Positions 8,192 to 16,502 of a stretch of 64,000 nt of DNA are shown one piece after another. The DNA is from Halobacterium hubeiense (lineage in GTDB: Archaea > Halobacteriota > Halobacteria > Halobacteriales > Halobacteriaceae): contig NZ_LN831302.1 of the NCBI RefSeq assembly GCF_001488575.1, positions 992,001 to 1,056,000 on the forward strand. The letters run 5' to 3'. The notes under the pieces were generated by a model, which was not told where the DNA came from, searched no databases, and was given only the letters and a program-made list of their open reading frames with translations. A program made the position numbers and the translations under genes. How positions within the stretch are numbered: the first letter of the stretch is position 1; the number at the start of each line of letters is the position of its first letter.

Positions 8192-9332
8192 AGTGGAGAA
8201 AATACAGTACCGCACAGAAGGATTTGTGTATTTAGGGACTGTATGGAAGGATAACCAATTTTCCTCTGTGATACCACATTCCTTGATATAGATTCGGCGT
8301 CGGAGCGTTCCCGCGGCACTCGCGAGCAATCAGTTCGAAAATTTCGCAGTTCCTTCCGAGGGCCGAACGAACCGTCCTTCGATACAGCCCGCACTGGTTG
8401 ACGCACTTCCTCAGAATCCCGGCTCGCGTCGGTCGTCGGCACTGGTGGCTACCCGGCGGATTGCGCCAACGAACTGAGTCGTGTGTCGGTTCGTCCGCGT
8501 TCAGTTCGTAGCGCCCGCGGCCCGTCGAAGCTCCAGTCGCGGACTCCTCCATTCGAGTGGCCGATGCGGAGCCTCGGACGCTACGAGAGTGATTCGAGCG
8601 ACGCGCCCGCCGTCGAATCCCGGCTCAGAGCGGACCACTCCAGTCGGTCCGCGACGAATCGCGCCGGGGCTTCTCGCGGCGTCGAGCCGACACCTAGCCC
8701 CGACACCACGGGAGACTTCGCTTCTCTCGGTGGATTGCTTCGCGGGGAACCGGGGGATGTACCTCGTGTGAGGCGCACCGTCCGTTAGAACGGCTCGGCC
8801 ACGGACTCTCGAACTTCGGGGAACATCGGCTTGAGGGGCAGACTGGGAGTATCACGACTCCCGACGGCTCGAACAGAGATGTACCGGTCCTTCGGGGCCC
8901 CAGCCCGGTTCACGCGACGAGATTCCGGTTTCGCCTCGGTACCGCAGTGTGAGTAATCGACACGCCGAGGCCCGATGCCTCGGTTGCTCGGGGGCTCGAC
9001 AACTTCGAGTTGCAGTCCGGGGCTCCGATACCGCGTAGTTCCCGTCTCCCGACGCAGCAACTCCGAACGTCGGGAATGGAGCGGACGGAAAGACTATGAA
9101 AGCTACGATAGGTGGAATAGATAAAATTCTTGGCTATTCTATCTGGTCTCGTTGTGGGCGTCTCGCGTAGCGAGTATCGGTGGCACGAACGAGCTGCCCC
9201 GGTCGTGGCGTCCCGGTGGGTCAACTCACGAGAGCCACGGTCGCTCTCTCCGGACGAAGTAATCAGATTGTGTATCACGGGGTACCGCAAAACTCGGCGT
9301 TCACGTCGTTCGACTCCCAGCCACCGAACAGA

Positions 9333-9359
9333 TAAATTCTATTCTGCTATATCGAATAT
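9333..9359 (+). repeat. AT-rich inverted repeat, right copy
   Basis: This 27-mer begins ATAAATTCTATTCTGCTATA and matches the minus-strand copy at 6648-6674 at 22 of 27 positions. A weaker, gapped relative (ATAAAATTCTTGGCTATTCT) occurs at 9121-9140. Together they may mark the ends of a former mobile segment, but a promoter-like origin is also possible. Confidence 0.4.
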
Positions 9360-9634
9360 TCCTGCAAGCCGTTCCGTACTTTCCATCGAATCGGGCTTCG
9401 ACGCCCCGCGCGGCGACCACGCAGCGGTTCGCCAGTGTGCAGCCGTTCGTGGACCACGGTTCCCGAACGTATTCGGCATTCGTCCGGTTTCCCGACCGAC
9501 AACTGCCCGTTCAAACTCCTTAATGTGGTAGTACCCATCCTAATACTGGTCGAACACTAGCCCACACACGGTATTATCGACTAAACGTCAACGCCTAGCT
9601 TAATGTAGTTGGTGGTGATTGATTTTCGCGTAGA

Positions 9635-9650
9635 GATGTGGCCTCACATC
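9635..9650. promoter_or_regulatory. inverted repeat upstream of the nitrate transporter
   Basis: GATGTG-GCCT-CACATC has perfect 6-bp arms. It lies about 80 bases upstream of the nitrate transporter start and overlaps the start of a 34-codon open frame (9636-9740). It could be an operator for nitrate or ammonium control of the nas cluster. No known haloarchaeal nas operator was matched. Confidence 0.35.
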
Positions 9651-9730
9651 CAGAATAGGATCGAATCGGTGGACGAGCAGTTTAGTGAAATCGAATTCGT
9701 TGGACGTTCGGATGATAGTGGGGTGGATGC

Positions 9731-11050
9731 ATGGCGCTGATACGGATGACGAAGTACCGGACGCTGTTACTCGCGACCGTCGGGTTCAACTTCTCGTTTC
9801 TCATCTGGTTCTCGTTCGCGCCGTTCACGGAGCCGATGGCCAGCGAGTTCGGGCTGTCGCTGGCGGAAATCGGGCTGCTCGCGAGCGCGAACATCTGGCT
9901 GGCGCCGTTCGGGCGCGCGCTGACCGGCTGGCTCTCGGACAAGTTCGGCGCGCCCTCGGTGTTCGCCATCGTGTTGGGGTACGTCGGCGTGTTCTCCATC
10001 GCGTCGGCGTTCGCGCAGTCCTACGGCGTGTTCTTCGTCGAACGGCTCATCGTCGCAACCGCGGGCATCACGTTCGTCGTCGGCATCCAGCACGTCGCGG
10101 AGTGGTTCGAGGAGGAGAACCTCGGGCTCGCGGAGGGCATCTACGCGGGCATCGGGAACGCCGGTGCTGCGGGCGGGGCGCTGATTCTCCCGCGCGTGTT
10201 CGGGACGAACTGGAACGGCCCGCTGTTCTCGACGAACTGGCGGGCGGCGTTCTTCTACACGGGCGTTGTCTCGATTCTGCTCGGCGTGGCGTACTTCACG
10301 CTCGGGGAGGCCGCCAAGACCGAGGAGAAGCGGCAGGCGACCAAGGACAGCGCGAGCTTCGGCGGCTGGGTGCACACCGCGACGCGGTACGGAACGCTCG
10401 TGCTCGCGCTCGCGTACGTGATGACGTTCGGCCTGGAGCTGTCGATGAACGGCTGGCTGGCGACCTACTACCGCGAGGGGTTCGGGACGAACAACCTCGT
10501 GCTCGCGAGCACGTTCGCGGCGACGTTCTCGGTGGCGGCCGGTCTGCTGCGCCCCATCGGCGGCTACGTCAGCGACCGGCTGGCGCGCGCCGAGCGCAAC
10601 ATCCTCCCGTTCTTCACGGGCCACTACCGCGAGCAGTGGACGTTCACCGCGATGTCGTTCGTCGTCGTCGCGATGTTCGGGATGACCCTCGCGGGGCTGT
10701 CCGGCGAGGTGTTGCTCGCGGTCGCCGCGGGCTTCCTCGTGGGGATGGGGTGTGCGTTCGCGGAGGGCGCCATCTTCGCGCAGGTGCCGGCGATGTTCCC
10801 GAACAGTTCGGGGGCGGTCGCGGGCGTCGTCGGCGGCGTCGGCACCATCGGCGGCATCGTCTACCCGCTGGTGTACTCCGCGCAGTTCCTGCCGAACCTC
10901 CACGTCGGCTACGCGGTGGTCGCGGCGTCGATGGTGCCCATCCTCGCGTTGACCGCGTGGGTGTTCCAGCCGAGAATCGCCAGCGTCGCCCACGAGGCGG
11001 GCTTCGGCAGTTCGACCCCGTCGGCCGTCGAAGCGCCGGGTGACGACTGA
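9731..11050 (+). CDS. narK: nitrate/nitrite transporter, NNP family of MFS
   Basis: 439 residues from the ATG at 9731, with about 12 membrane helices. It shows both glycine-rich nitrate signatures of the NNP family: [15 protein letters not shown] (about residues 131-145) and [16 protein letters not shown] (about residues 365-380). It also has the [13 protein letters not shown] loop and the conserved arginine regions VERLIV and [10 protein letters not shown]. It imports nitrate for assimilation, since mobA, nitrite reductase and nitrate reductase follow on the same strand; the gene corresponds to nasB of haloarchaeal nas clusters. Its stop overlaps the mobA start (ATGA at 11048-11052). The upstream region holds an inverted repeat and a short overlapping open frame. 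Confidence 0.92.
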   Translation: MALIRMTKYRTLLLATVGFNFSFLIWFSFAPFTEPMASEFGLSLAEIGLLASANIWLAPFGRALTGWLSDKFGAPSVFAIVLGYVGVFSIASAFAQSYGVFFVERLIVATAGITFVVGIQHVAEWFEEENLGLAEGIYAGIGNAGAAGGALILPRVFGTNWNGPLFSTNWRAAFFYTGVVSILLGVAYFTLGEAAKTEEKRQATKDSASFGGWVHTATRYGTLVLALAYVMTFGLELSMNGWLATYYREGFGTNNLVLASTFAATFSVAAGLLRPIGGYVSDRLARAERNILPFFTGHYREQWTFTAMSFVVVAMFGMTLAGLSGEVLLAVAAGFLVGMGCAFAEGAIFAQVPAMFPNSSGAVAGVVGGVGTIGGIVYPLVYSAQFLPNLHVGYAVVAASMVPILALTAWVFQPRIASVAHEAGFGSSTPSAVEAPGDD

Positions 11051-11631
11051 TGCGGACGGGGCTCGTGCTCGCGGGCGGCCACTCGACGCGGTTCGGGGGC
11101 GCGGACAAAGCCGTCGCGCGCGTGGACGGCGCGCCGCTGATTCGCCGGGTCGCCGACCGGGTCGCCGGCGTCACCGACGAACTCGTGGTGAACTGCCGGG
11201 ACGACCAGCGAGCCGCGATTACCGAGGCCCTCGACGGCCTCGACTACCGGCTGGCGGTGGACCCGGTTCCCGACGAGGGGCCGGTCGCGGGGTTGCGGAC
11301 CGGGCTCCGGGTGGCGCGCGGCGACGCGGTCGCCGCGGTCGCCTGCGACATGCCCCACGCGGATCCGGCGCTGTTCGAGCGGCTGTTCGAGCGCGCGGAC
11401 ACGGCCGCGGTGCCGCGCGCGAACGGTCACTTGCAGCCGCTGCACGCGGTCTACGGCTGCCACGCGGCGCGTTTCGCGTGCGACCGGACGCTCGCGAACG
11501 GGTCCCGGCGGCTGGCCGACGCGCTCGCGCGCCTCGACCCGACGGTGGTCGACGTCGCCGACGAGACGACGTTCACGAACGTCAACACGAAGGACGATTT
11601 ACTGCGCGTTCGTGGCACACTCGCGAGGTAG
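11050..11631 (+). CDS. mobA: molybdenum cofactor guanylyltransferase MobA
   Basis: 193 residues from the ATG at 11050, overlapping the transporter stop by one base. The N-terminus LVLAGGHSTRFGGADKAVARV is the GTP-binding signature of MobA-type nucleotidyltransferases (LAGGxSxRxGxxK). DEGPVAGLRTGL and VACDMPHADPALFERL supply the metal-binding Asp and the substrate loop. It attaches GMP to molybdopterin, making the MGD cofactor needed by the nitrate reductase encoded 2 kb downstream. This matches nasC in haloarchaeal nas clusters. It is one of few mobA genes found inside the operon it serves, and is probably co-transcribed with the transporter. Confidence 0.9.
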   Translation: MRTGLVLAGGHSTRFGGADKAVARVDGAPLIRRVADRVAGVTDELVVNCRDDQRAAITEALDGLDYRLAVDPVPDEGPVAGLRTGLRVARGDAVAAVACDMPHADPALFERLFERADTAAVPRANGHLQPLHAVYGCHAARFACDRTLANGSRRLADALARLDPTVVDVADETTFTNVNTKDDLLRVRGTLAR

Positions 11632-11767
11632 CTGGCAAATATATCTGTATAAGGTCCTTTAGCTTCTGACGTTCGTCTGCATAAGAGTTTAATAATTCGA
11701 TGTTTTCAACGCTGACCTTTATTATCTAGACGAGAGAGTTGATTAGCCGTACGAGACGAGACGACCG

Positions 11768-11783
11768 TTCGGATATATTCGAA
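11768..11783 (+). promoter_or_regulatory. promoter candidate of nirA, TATA within a near-palindrome
   Basis: TTCGGATATATTCGAA is an 16-bp near-palindrome (two central mismatches) that contains a TATA-like GATATATT at 11772-11779. The element ends 28 bases upstream of the nirA ATG, which is the normal distance for a short-leader haloarchaeal mRNA. It suggests that nirA-nasA has its own promoter in addition to any read-through from mobA. Confidence 0.5.
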
Positions 11784-11811
11784 AAACGAGCCCAAACGCA
11801 CACAACACACG

Positions 11812-13584
11812 ATGGCACACAAGAAAGAGGAGTGGAAGGCCGAGCAGTACGGGGACGAAGTCAGAGCACAGCTCGAGGAGTTCGCCGAGCGCGGCTGGGA
11901 GGCGATTCCCGAGGACGAACACGACAAGTGGTTCTCCCGGTTCAAGTTCTGGGGGGTGTTCCACCAGCGCGGCGGCCAGGAGAGCTACTTCATGATGCGG
12001 CTGACCAACTGCGGCGGCGTCCTCGAACCGGACCAGCTGCGGGCCATCGGCGAGGTCGCCCGCGACTACGCGCAGGGCCCCGCCGAGAACCCCGAGTTCG
12101 GGAACGGCTGGATCGACCTCACGACCCGCCAGTCCATCCAACTGCACTGGCTGAAACTCGAAGACATCCCCGAGATCTGGGAGAAACTCGAAGCCGTCGG
12201 CGTCTCCTCGCGCTCGGCGGGCGGGGACACGATGCGCAACATCTCCGGCTGTCCGGTGGCCGGGAAGGCCGACGAGTACGTCGAGAGCCGCGAACTGCTG
12301 GACGAGATTCAGGAGGGCATCCGCGGCGACGACGACCTCGCGAACATGCCCCGGAAGTTCAACATCTCGGTGACGGGCTGCCGGCAGGGCTGCGCGCAGG
12401 ACGCGCTCAACGACGTCGGCCTCGAACCCGCGCACAAGCTCGTCGACGGCGAAGAAGTCCGCGGCTTCAACGTCCGCGTCGGCGGCGGCCTCGGCGGCCG
12501 CGAGCCCCGCAAGGCCCGCCCGCTGGACATCTTCGTCACGCGCGAGCAGGCCTACGACACCGTGCGCGCGTTCGTCGAACTGTACCACGAGGAGGGCAAC
12601 CGCGAGAACCGCTCGAAGAACCGCGGGCGCTTCTTCGTCGACGAGTGGGGCACCGACGAGATTCGGGACGCCCTCGACGACCGGCTGGACTTCGAACTGG
12701 AGCGCGCGGGCACCGACTTCCGCGGCGAGTACACGTACAACGCCGGCAAGCCCACGGAGCGCGGCGCCCACGACCACGTCGGCGTCTACGACCAGAAGGA
12801 CGGGCAGAACTACGTCGGCATCAGCGTCTCTCTCGGTCGGCTGCGCGCCGACGAAGCCATCGAACTCGCGGACCTCGCCGACGAGTACGGCAGCGGGGAA
12901 GTCCGGCTGACGCGCCGGCAGAACCCCATCATCACGGACGTCGCGGACGACGACCTCGACGACCTGCTCGCGGAGCCGCTGCTCGGCAAGCACAAGCCCG
13001 AGCCCAACCCCTTCGAGCAGGGCGCGATGGCCTGTACGGGCACGGAGTTCTGCTCGCTGGCGCTCACGGAGACGAAGGCGCGGATGGCGCGCCTGCTGCG
13101 CTGGCTCGGGGACAACGTCGAGGTGCCCGACGACGTGGACCGCATCAAGATGCACTTCTCGGGGTGCACCGCGGACTGCGGGCAGGCGATGACCGCAGAC
13201 ATCGGTCTGCAGGGGATGCGCGCGCGCAAGGACGGCGAGATGGTCGAGGCCGTGGACGTCGGCGTCGGCGGCGGCGTCGGCGAGGAGCCGACGTTCATCG
13301 ACTGGGTGCGCCAGCGCGTCCCCGCTGACGAGCTTCCGGGGATGATTGCGAACCTCGTGCGGGCGTTCGCAGCGCTCCGCGAGGACGGGCAGACGTTCCG
13401 CGAGTGGGTGGAGGCGACCGGCCACGAGACCATCGTGGAACTCGCGGAGCCCGAGGAGGTCGAAGGGTACACCGACCCCTGCCTCTACGACGCCAAGCAG
13501 TCGTGGTACCCGTTCGCGGAGGGGGACAGTCCGGCGCCGACCGCCGCCGACGGCACGCCGCTGGCCACCGAGAGCGATGACTGA
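11812..13584 (+). CDS. nirA: assimilatory ferredoxin-nitrite reductase (sirohaem/4Fe-4S)
   Basis: 590 residues from the ATG at 11812. The protein has the two-fold nitrite/sulfite reductase repeat: a ferredoxin-like half-domain near RFKFWGVFHQRGGQESYFMMRLTN, then NISGCPVAG and NISVTGCRQGCAQ, and the second half with VSLGRLRADEA. The cluster/sirohaem ligands are Cys408, Cys414 (CTGTEFC), Cys452 and Cys456 (GCTADC). It reduces nitrite to ammonium with electrons from reduced ferredoxin. It corresponds to nasD of haloarchaeal nas clusters. Sulfite reductase is the alternative in this family, but the flanking nitrate genes make nitrite the likely substrate. Its stop codon overlaps the start of the 32-codon ORF at 13577. 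Confidence 0.92.
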   Translation: MAHKKEEWKAEQYGDEVRAQLEEFAERGWEAIPEDEHDKWFSRFKFWGVFHQRGGQESYFMMRLTNCGGVLEPDQLRAIGEVARDYAQGPAENPEFGNGWIDLTTRQSIQLHWLKLEDIPEIWEKLEAVGVSSRSAGGDTMRNISGCPVAGKADEYVESRELLDEIQEGIRGDDDLANMPRKFNISVTGCRQGCAQDALNDVGLEPAHKLVDGEEVRGFNVRVGGGLGGREPRKARPLDIFVTREQAYDTVRAFVELYHEEGNRENRSKNRGRFFVDEWGTDEIRDALDDRLDFELERAGTDFRGEYTYNAGKPTERGAHDHVGVYDQKDGQNYVGISVSLGRLRADEAIELADLADEYGSGEVRLTRRQNPIITDVADDDLDDLLAEPLLGKHKPEPNPFEQGAMACTGTEFCSLALTETKARMARLLRWLGDNVEVPDDVDRIKMHFSGCTADCGQAMTADIGLQGMRARKDGEMVEAVDVGVGGGVGEEPTFIDWVRQRVPADELPGMIANLVRAFAALREDGQTFREWVEATGHETIVELAEPEEVEGYTDPCLYDAKQSWYPFAEGDSPAPTAADGTPLATESDD

Positions 13585-13675
13585 CGACGCGGCGGCCTCG
13601 ACGGCGCCGATGGACGTCGCGCCCGAACTGCTCCCGGCGAACGCCGACCGCTCGGCCGGGGTGGACGACGCGTGA
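13577..13675 (+). CDS. micro-ORF of 32 residues coupled to nirA and nasA
   Basis: ATG 13577 to TGA 13675, encoding an acidic, Ala-rich 32-residue peptide (starts MTDDAAASTAPMDVAPELL). It overlaps the end of nirA by 8 bases and the GTG start of nasA by 4 bases (GTGA), so it bridges the two genes by translational coupling. Nearly all third positions are G or C, as in real genes here. It has no recognised domain, Cys pair or membrane segment. It may be a true microprotein of the nitrate reductase, or only a coupling device that carries ribosomes into nasA. Confidence 0.55.
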   Translation: MTDDAAASTAPMDVAPELLPANADRSAGVDDA

Positions 13676-15765
13676 GCGAGCCGGTTCAGACCACGTGTAT
13701 GCGGTGTGCGGTCGGCTGCGGCCACCTGACCGACCGCGTGGACGCCGGCTACGGCATCGGGACCGTGCGCGGCGACGTCACCCACCCCGTCAACCGCGGG
13801 CTGGCGTGCTCGCGGGGCGTCGAGGAGACGAAAGACCCCGACGGGACGTGGCTGACGCGCCCGCTCGTGCGGATGGACGGCGACCTCCAGCCGACGACGT
13901 GGGACGTGGCGCTCTCGCGCATCGCCAACGAGTTCGGCGCCGCGCTCGAACGCGACCACGACAGCGTCGCGGTGCTGGGGAGCGGCCAGCAGACCAACGA
14001 GGCGGCGTACGCGCTCGGGAAGCTCGCCCGCGGCGGGTTCGGGACGCGCTACTACGACGCCAACACCACACTCTGCATGGCGAGCGCCGTCACCGCGTAC
14101 TACGACGCGTTCGGTAGCGACGCGCCGCCGTGCACGTACGACGACATCGAGGACGCGCAGACGCACGTCGTCTGGGGCGCGAACCCGGCGGTCGCCCACC
14201 CGGTGATGTTCCGCTGGATTTCCGAGAGCGCGACCGCCGACGACAGCGAACTCGTGGTCGTGGACCCAGTCGGCACGAAGACCGCCCAGGGCGCCGACGA
14301 ACACATCGCGCTCGAACCGGGGACGGACCTCGCGCTCGCGCGGGCGGTGCTGGCTCGCGTCGTCGAGCGCGGCGACGTCGACGAGGAGTTCGTCGAGGAG
14401 GCGACCACGGGCTTCGAGGAGCTACGCGGCGACCTCCCGGACCCGGAGGAAGCCGCCGCGACCGCCGACGTCGATATGGAGACTGTCGAGAAGCTCGCGG
14501 ACGCGTTCGGGGAACAGACGCTCGTTTACTGGGGGATGGGCGTGAATCAGAGCACGCAGGGAACGGAGACGGCGGGCGCGCTCGTGGACCTCTGTCTCGC
14601 GACTGGGAACCTCGGGCCGGGCACGGGGCCGTTCTCGCTGACCGGGCAGGCGAACTCGATGGGGACGCGCGTGTGCTCCTCGAAGGGCTCGTGGCCGGGG
14701 ATGCGGTCGTTCTCGGACCCGGACGAGCGGCGGGTCGTCGCGGACGCGTGGGATGTTCCCGTCGAACGCCTCCCCGACGACCCCGGGCCGGGACCCGTGG
14801 GGCTCGTGAACGCAATCGGGGACGGACCAGTCGAGGCGGTCTGGACGGTCGCGACGAACCCCGCGGCGGGCCTGCCGGACGCCTCCGCGGCGCGCGAGCA
14901 CCTCGAAGACGCGTTCCTCGTCGCGCAGGACGCCTTCCACACCGAGACGACGGAGCTGGCGGACGTCGTGTTGCCGGCGGCGACGTGGGGCGAGTCCTCG
15001 GGGACGGCGGTGAACATGGAGCGCCGCGTCTCCCGGATTCGGCCGGCATCGGACCTCGTCCCCGACGTGCGGACGGACCTCGACATCATCACCACGATTG
15101 GAGAGCTGCTGGTCCCCGGGCTCCTCGGCGACCCCGACCCCCGGGACGTCTTCGACGAGCTCGCGGCGCTGACGGCGGGCACGCAGGCGGACCTCTCGGG
15201 CATCAGCTACGCGCGTCTCGACGAACAGCAAGCCGTGCGCTGGCCGGCGCCGGACGCCGTCTCGCAGGGCGGCTACCGCTACTACGACGACGGCGACTGG
15301 TCGTTCCCGACGCCCTCGGGGAAGGCGCGCTTCTCCACCGGACGCCACGAGGGCCTCCCGGAGCCGACGAACGAGACGTACCCGCTCACGCTGACGACGG
15401 CGCGGGAAGCCGACGGCTACAACACGGGCGTGCGCTCGCGGGGCGAGGATGCGCCCGCGAACCCGCTCGCGCGTGTCAACCCCGAGACCATCGAGCAGGC
15501 CGACGTCCCGGCGGACGCCGACGAGGCGGTCGTGGAGTCCCGCCGTGCGACCGTCCCCGTGCGCGTGGAAGTCGACGAAGCGGTGCCCGAAGGACTGGTG
15601 TGGCTGCCGATTCACCACCCGGAGACGAACGCGCTGACGCTCCCAGAGACGGACCCGCGCTCGGACGAGCCGAACTTCAAGCAGTGCGCGGTGCGCGTGC
15701 GGCCGGTCGCCGACGAGGCCGCGGCCGGCACGCTCGCGGACGCGGACGCGCCCGCCGACGACTGA
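13672..15765 (+). CDS. nasA: assimilatory nitrate reductase, molybdopterin-dependent
   Basis: 697 residues from the GTG at 13672; this start keeps the N-terminal 4Fe-4S site close to the terminus, as in the family. Cys9, Cys12, Cys16 and Cys46 (CMRCAVGC... LAC) bind the cluster. Molybdopterin-oxidoreductase blocks follow: VLGSGQQTNEAAYALGKLA, VWGANPAVAHPV, VYWGMGVNQSTQGTE, GNLGPGTGPFSLTGQANSMG, FHTETTELADVVLPAATWGE, and a C-terminal dinucleotide-binding domain (PLTLTTAREADGYNTGVRS). It reduces nitrate to nitrite in the cytoplasm, probably with ferredoxin. MGD cofactor would come from MobA encoded upstream. There is no Tat signal, which fits an assimilatory rather than respiratory enzyme. Confidence 0.92.
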   Translation: MSEPVQTTCMRCAVGCGHLTDRVDAGYGIGTVRGDVTHPVNRGLACSRGVEETKDPDGTWLTRPLVRMDGDLQPTTWDVALSRIANEFGAALERDHDSVAVLGSGQQTNEAAYALGKLARGGFGTRYYDANTTLCMASAVTAYYDAFGSDAPPCTYDDIEDAQTHVVWGANPAVAHPVMFRWISESATADDSELVVVDPVGTKTAQGADEHIALEPGTDLALARAVLARVVERGDVDEEFVEEATTGFEELRGDLPDPEEAAATADVDMETVEKLADAFGEQTLVYWGMGVNQSTQGTETAGALVDLCLATGNLGPGTGPFSLTGQANSMGTRVCSSKGSWPGMRSFSDPDERRVVADAWDVPVERLPDDPGPGPVGLVNAIGDGPVEAVWTVATNPAAGLPDASAAREHLEDAFLVAQDAFHTETTELADVVLPAATWGESSGTAVNMERRVSRIRPASDLVPDVRTDLDIITTIGELLVPGLLGDPDPRDVFDELAALTAGTQADLSGISYARLDEQQAVRWPAPDAVSQGGYRYYDDGDWSFPTPSGKARFSTGRHEGLPEPTNETYPLTLTTAREADGYNTGVRSRGEDAPANPLARVNPETIEQADVPADADEAVVESRRATVPVRVEVDEAVPEGLVWLPIHHPETNALTLPETDPRSDEPNFKQCAVRVRPVADEAAAGTLADADAPADD

Positions 15766-15825
15766 CGTTCCCGCGGGCTGGGAGCGTGGACAATCTGCTT
15801 TTGGCAGCCCTGCGAAGACGATTCC

Positions 15826-16242
15826 ATGAACGAGGTCACGGAGACGCGCCGCGTCGCCGCTCCACCCGACGCCGTCCGGGACGCGATGGCGGACGTCGAG
15901 GGGTTCGTGCGCTCGGCGGGCTTCGACGACGTGGAGGTAGATGGCGAGGCGATTCGCGTGGCGAACCGGGTCGGTCCCGCGGAAATCGAGCTGGAGCTGG
16001 CCGTCGTCGAGCGGGAGGGCGCGGCGCTCGCCTACGAGCAACGCGAGGGCATCTTCAAGTCGATGTGGACCGAGTACGTCGTCGAGCCGCGGGCCGACGG
16101 CGACGAGTGCGAGGTCACGGCGCGCACCGAGTTCGCGCTCGACGTGCCCGTGGTCGGCGACGTGCTGGACGCGACGGTCATCGAGCGCCAGCGCCGCACG
16201 GAGCTGAACGCGCAACTGGACTGGCTGGCGGCACAGACCTGA
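15826..16242 (+). CDS. SRPBCC family protein
   Basis: 138 residues from the ATG at 15826. The opening MNEVTETRRVAAPPDAVRDAMADVEGF and the later strands (SMWTEYVVEPRADGDECEVTARTEFALDVPVVGDVLDATVIERQRRTELNAQLDWL) follow the helix-grip plan of START/polyketide-cyclase-like proteins, including the long C-terminal helix that covers the cavity. Ligand and function are unknown. It starts 60 bases after nasA and may be read from the same transcript, but no functional link to nitrate metabolism is apparent. Confidence 0.8.
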   Translation: MNEVTETRRVAAPPDAVRDAMADVEGFVRSAGFDDVEVDGEAIRVANRVGPAEIELELAVVEREGAALAYEQREGIFKSMWTEYVVEPRADGDECEVTARTEFALDVPVVGDVLDATVIERQRRTELNAQLDWLAAQT

Positions 16243-16298
16243 CTGTCGCTCCCGCCGCCGGGCGGAGCGGTCGCGTCCCCAGTCACTGATAACCGAGG

Positions 16299-16310
16299 CG
16301 AACGAGTTCG
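16299..16310. promoter_or_regulatory. CGAAC-N2-GTTCG palindrome before the haem-copper operon
   Basis: CGAAC-GA-GTTCG has perfect 5-bp arms and lies 39-50 bases upstream of the first gene of the operon. It resembles the CGAAC/GTTCG half-sites described for the haloarchaeal oxygen-responsive regulator NarO, but with a shorter spacer than I recall for that motif. It overlaps the first copy of the 18-bp motif at 16307. Confidence 0.4.
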
Positions 16311-16324
16311 GGACAACACCCACC
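16307..16324 (+). repeat. 18-bp motif, copy 1 (start of the haem-copper operon)
   Basis: TTCGGGACAACACCCACC. The same sequence with one change (C for A at position 12) is found at 19210-19227, in front of the gene that follows the operon. Copy 1 ends 24 bases upstream of the small membrane gene start. A shared regulator-binding or promoter element is the simplest explanation. Confidence 0.55.
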
Positions 16325-16348
16325 GGGGGAGCGTCACGACGGCCCACT

Positions 16349-16498
16349 ATGTCGGCCGAAACGAACGACGGGACCGCACCGTGGCCCCAGCAGCTACTGG
16401 ACAGCGAGTGGCTGCTGGCGGGCGCGGCAATCCTCTACTTCGTGATTTCGTACGTGTTGTGGGGTGTAATCGACATCTTCACGGTTCCCATGGGGTGA
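16349..16498 (+). CDS. small membrane subunit of the haem-copper oxidase operon (49 residues)
   Basis: ATG 16349 to TGA 16498; 49 residues, too short for most gene callers. A polar N-terminus (MSAETNDGTAPWPQQLLD) is followed by a single hydrophobic helix (WLLAGAAILYFVISYVLWGV, about residues 21-40) and the short tail IDIFTVPMG. It lies 4 bases upstream of the CuA subunit gene. Small single-helix subunits of this kind occur in the haloarchaeal cba (ba3-type) oxidase clusters, and a similar one-helix subunit packs against subunits I and II in bacterial ba3 oxidase. Codon use matches the neighbours, which supports a real gene. Confidence 0.7.
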   Translation: MSAETNDGTAPWPQQLLDSEWLLAGAAILYFVISYVLWGVIDIFTVPMG

Positions 16499-16502
16499 TT
16501 CG

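Larger units (their letters stand above)
8113..9635. other. gene-poor, AT-richer intergenic stretch
   Basis: About 1.5 kb without any frame that looks coded. The longest open frames (63-133 codons) lack the G/C-rich third positions and acidic composition of every neighbour and show no recognisable motifs. The DNA is visibly richer in A+T than the rest of the window, with AT-rich blocks near 8200-8300, 9100-9150 and 9330-9360. One small hairpin is visible (GGGAGT-ATCACG-ACTCCC, 8845-8862). No tRNA, RNase P or SRP RNA signature was found. It is best read as decayed mobile DNA or a long regulatory spacer beside the recombinase. Confidence 0.6.

Noticed and set aside
8845-8862. Hairpin GGGAGT-ATCACG-ACTCCC as a terminator
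   Set aside because: No T-run follows and no gene ends nearby; kept only as a note in the gene-poor region.
8785-9060. 91-codon minus-strand frame with a Pro/Arg-rich tail, possible TnpB remnant
   Set aside because: No catalytic motif, zinc-finger Cys set or RuvC residues; the resemblance to transposase tails is only impressionistic.
9301-9335. GTTCGACTCC, resembling a tRNA T-loop near the recombinase
   Set aside because: The flanking bases do not pair into a T-stem and no anticodon or acceptor arm could be folded; not a tRNA or attachment site.
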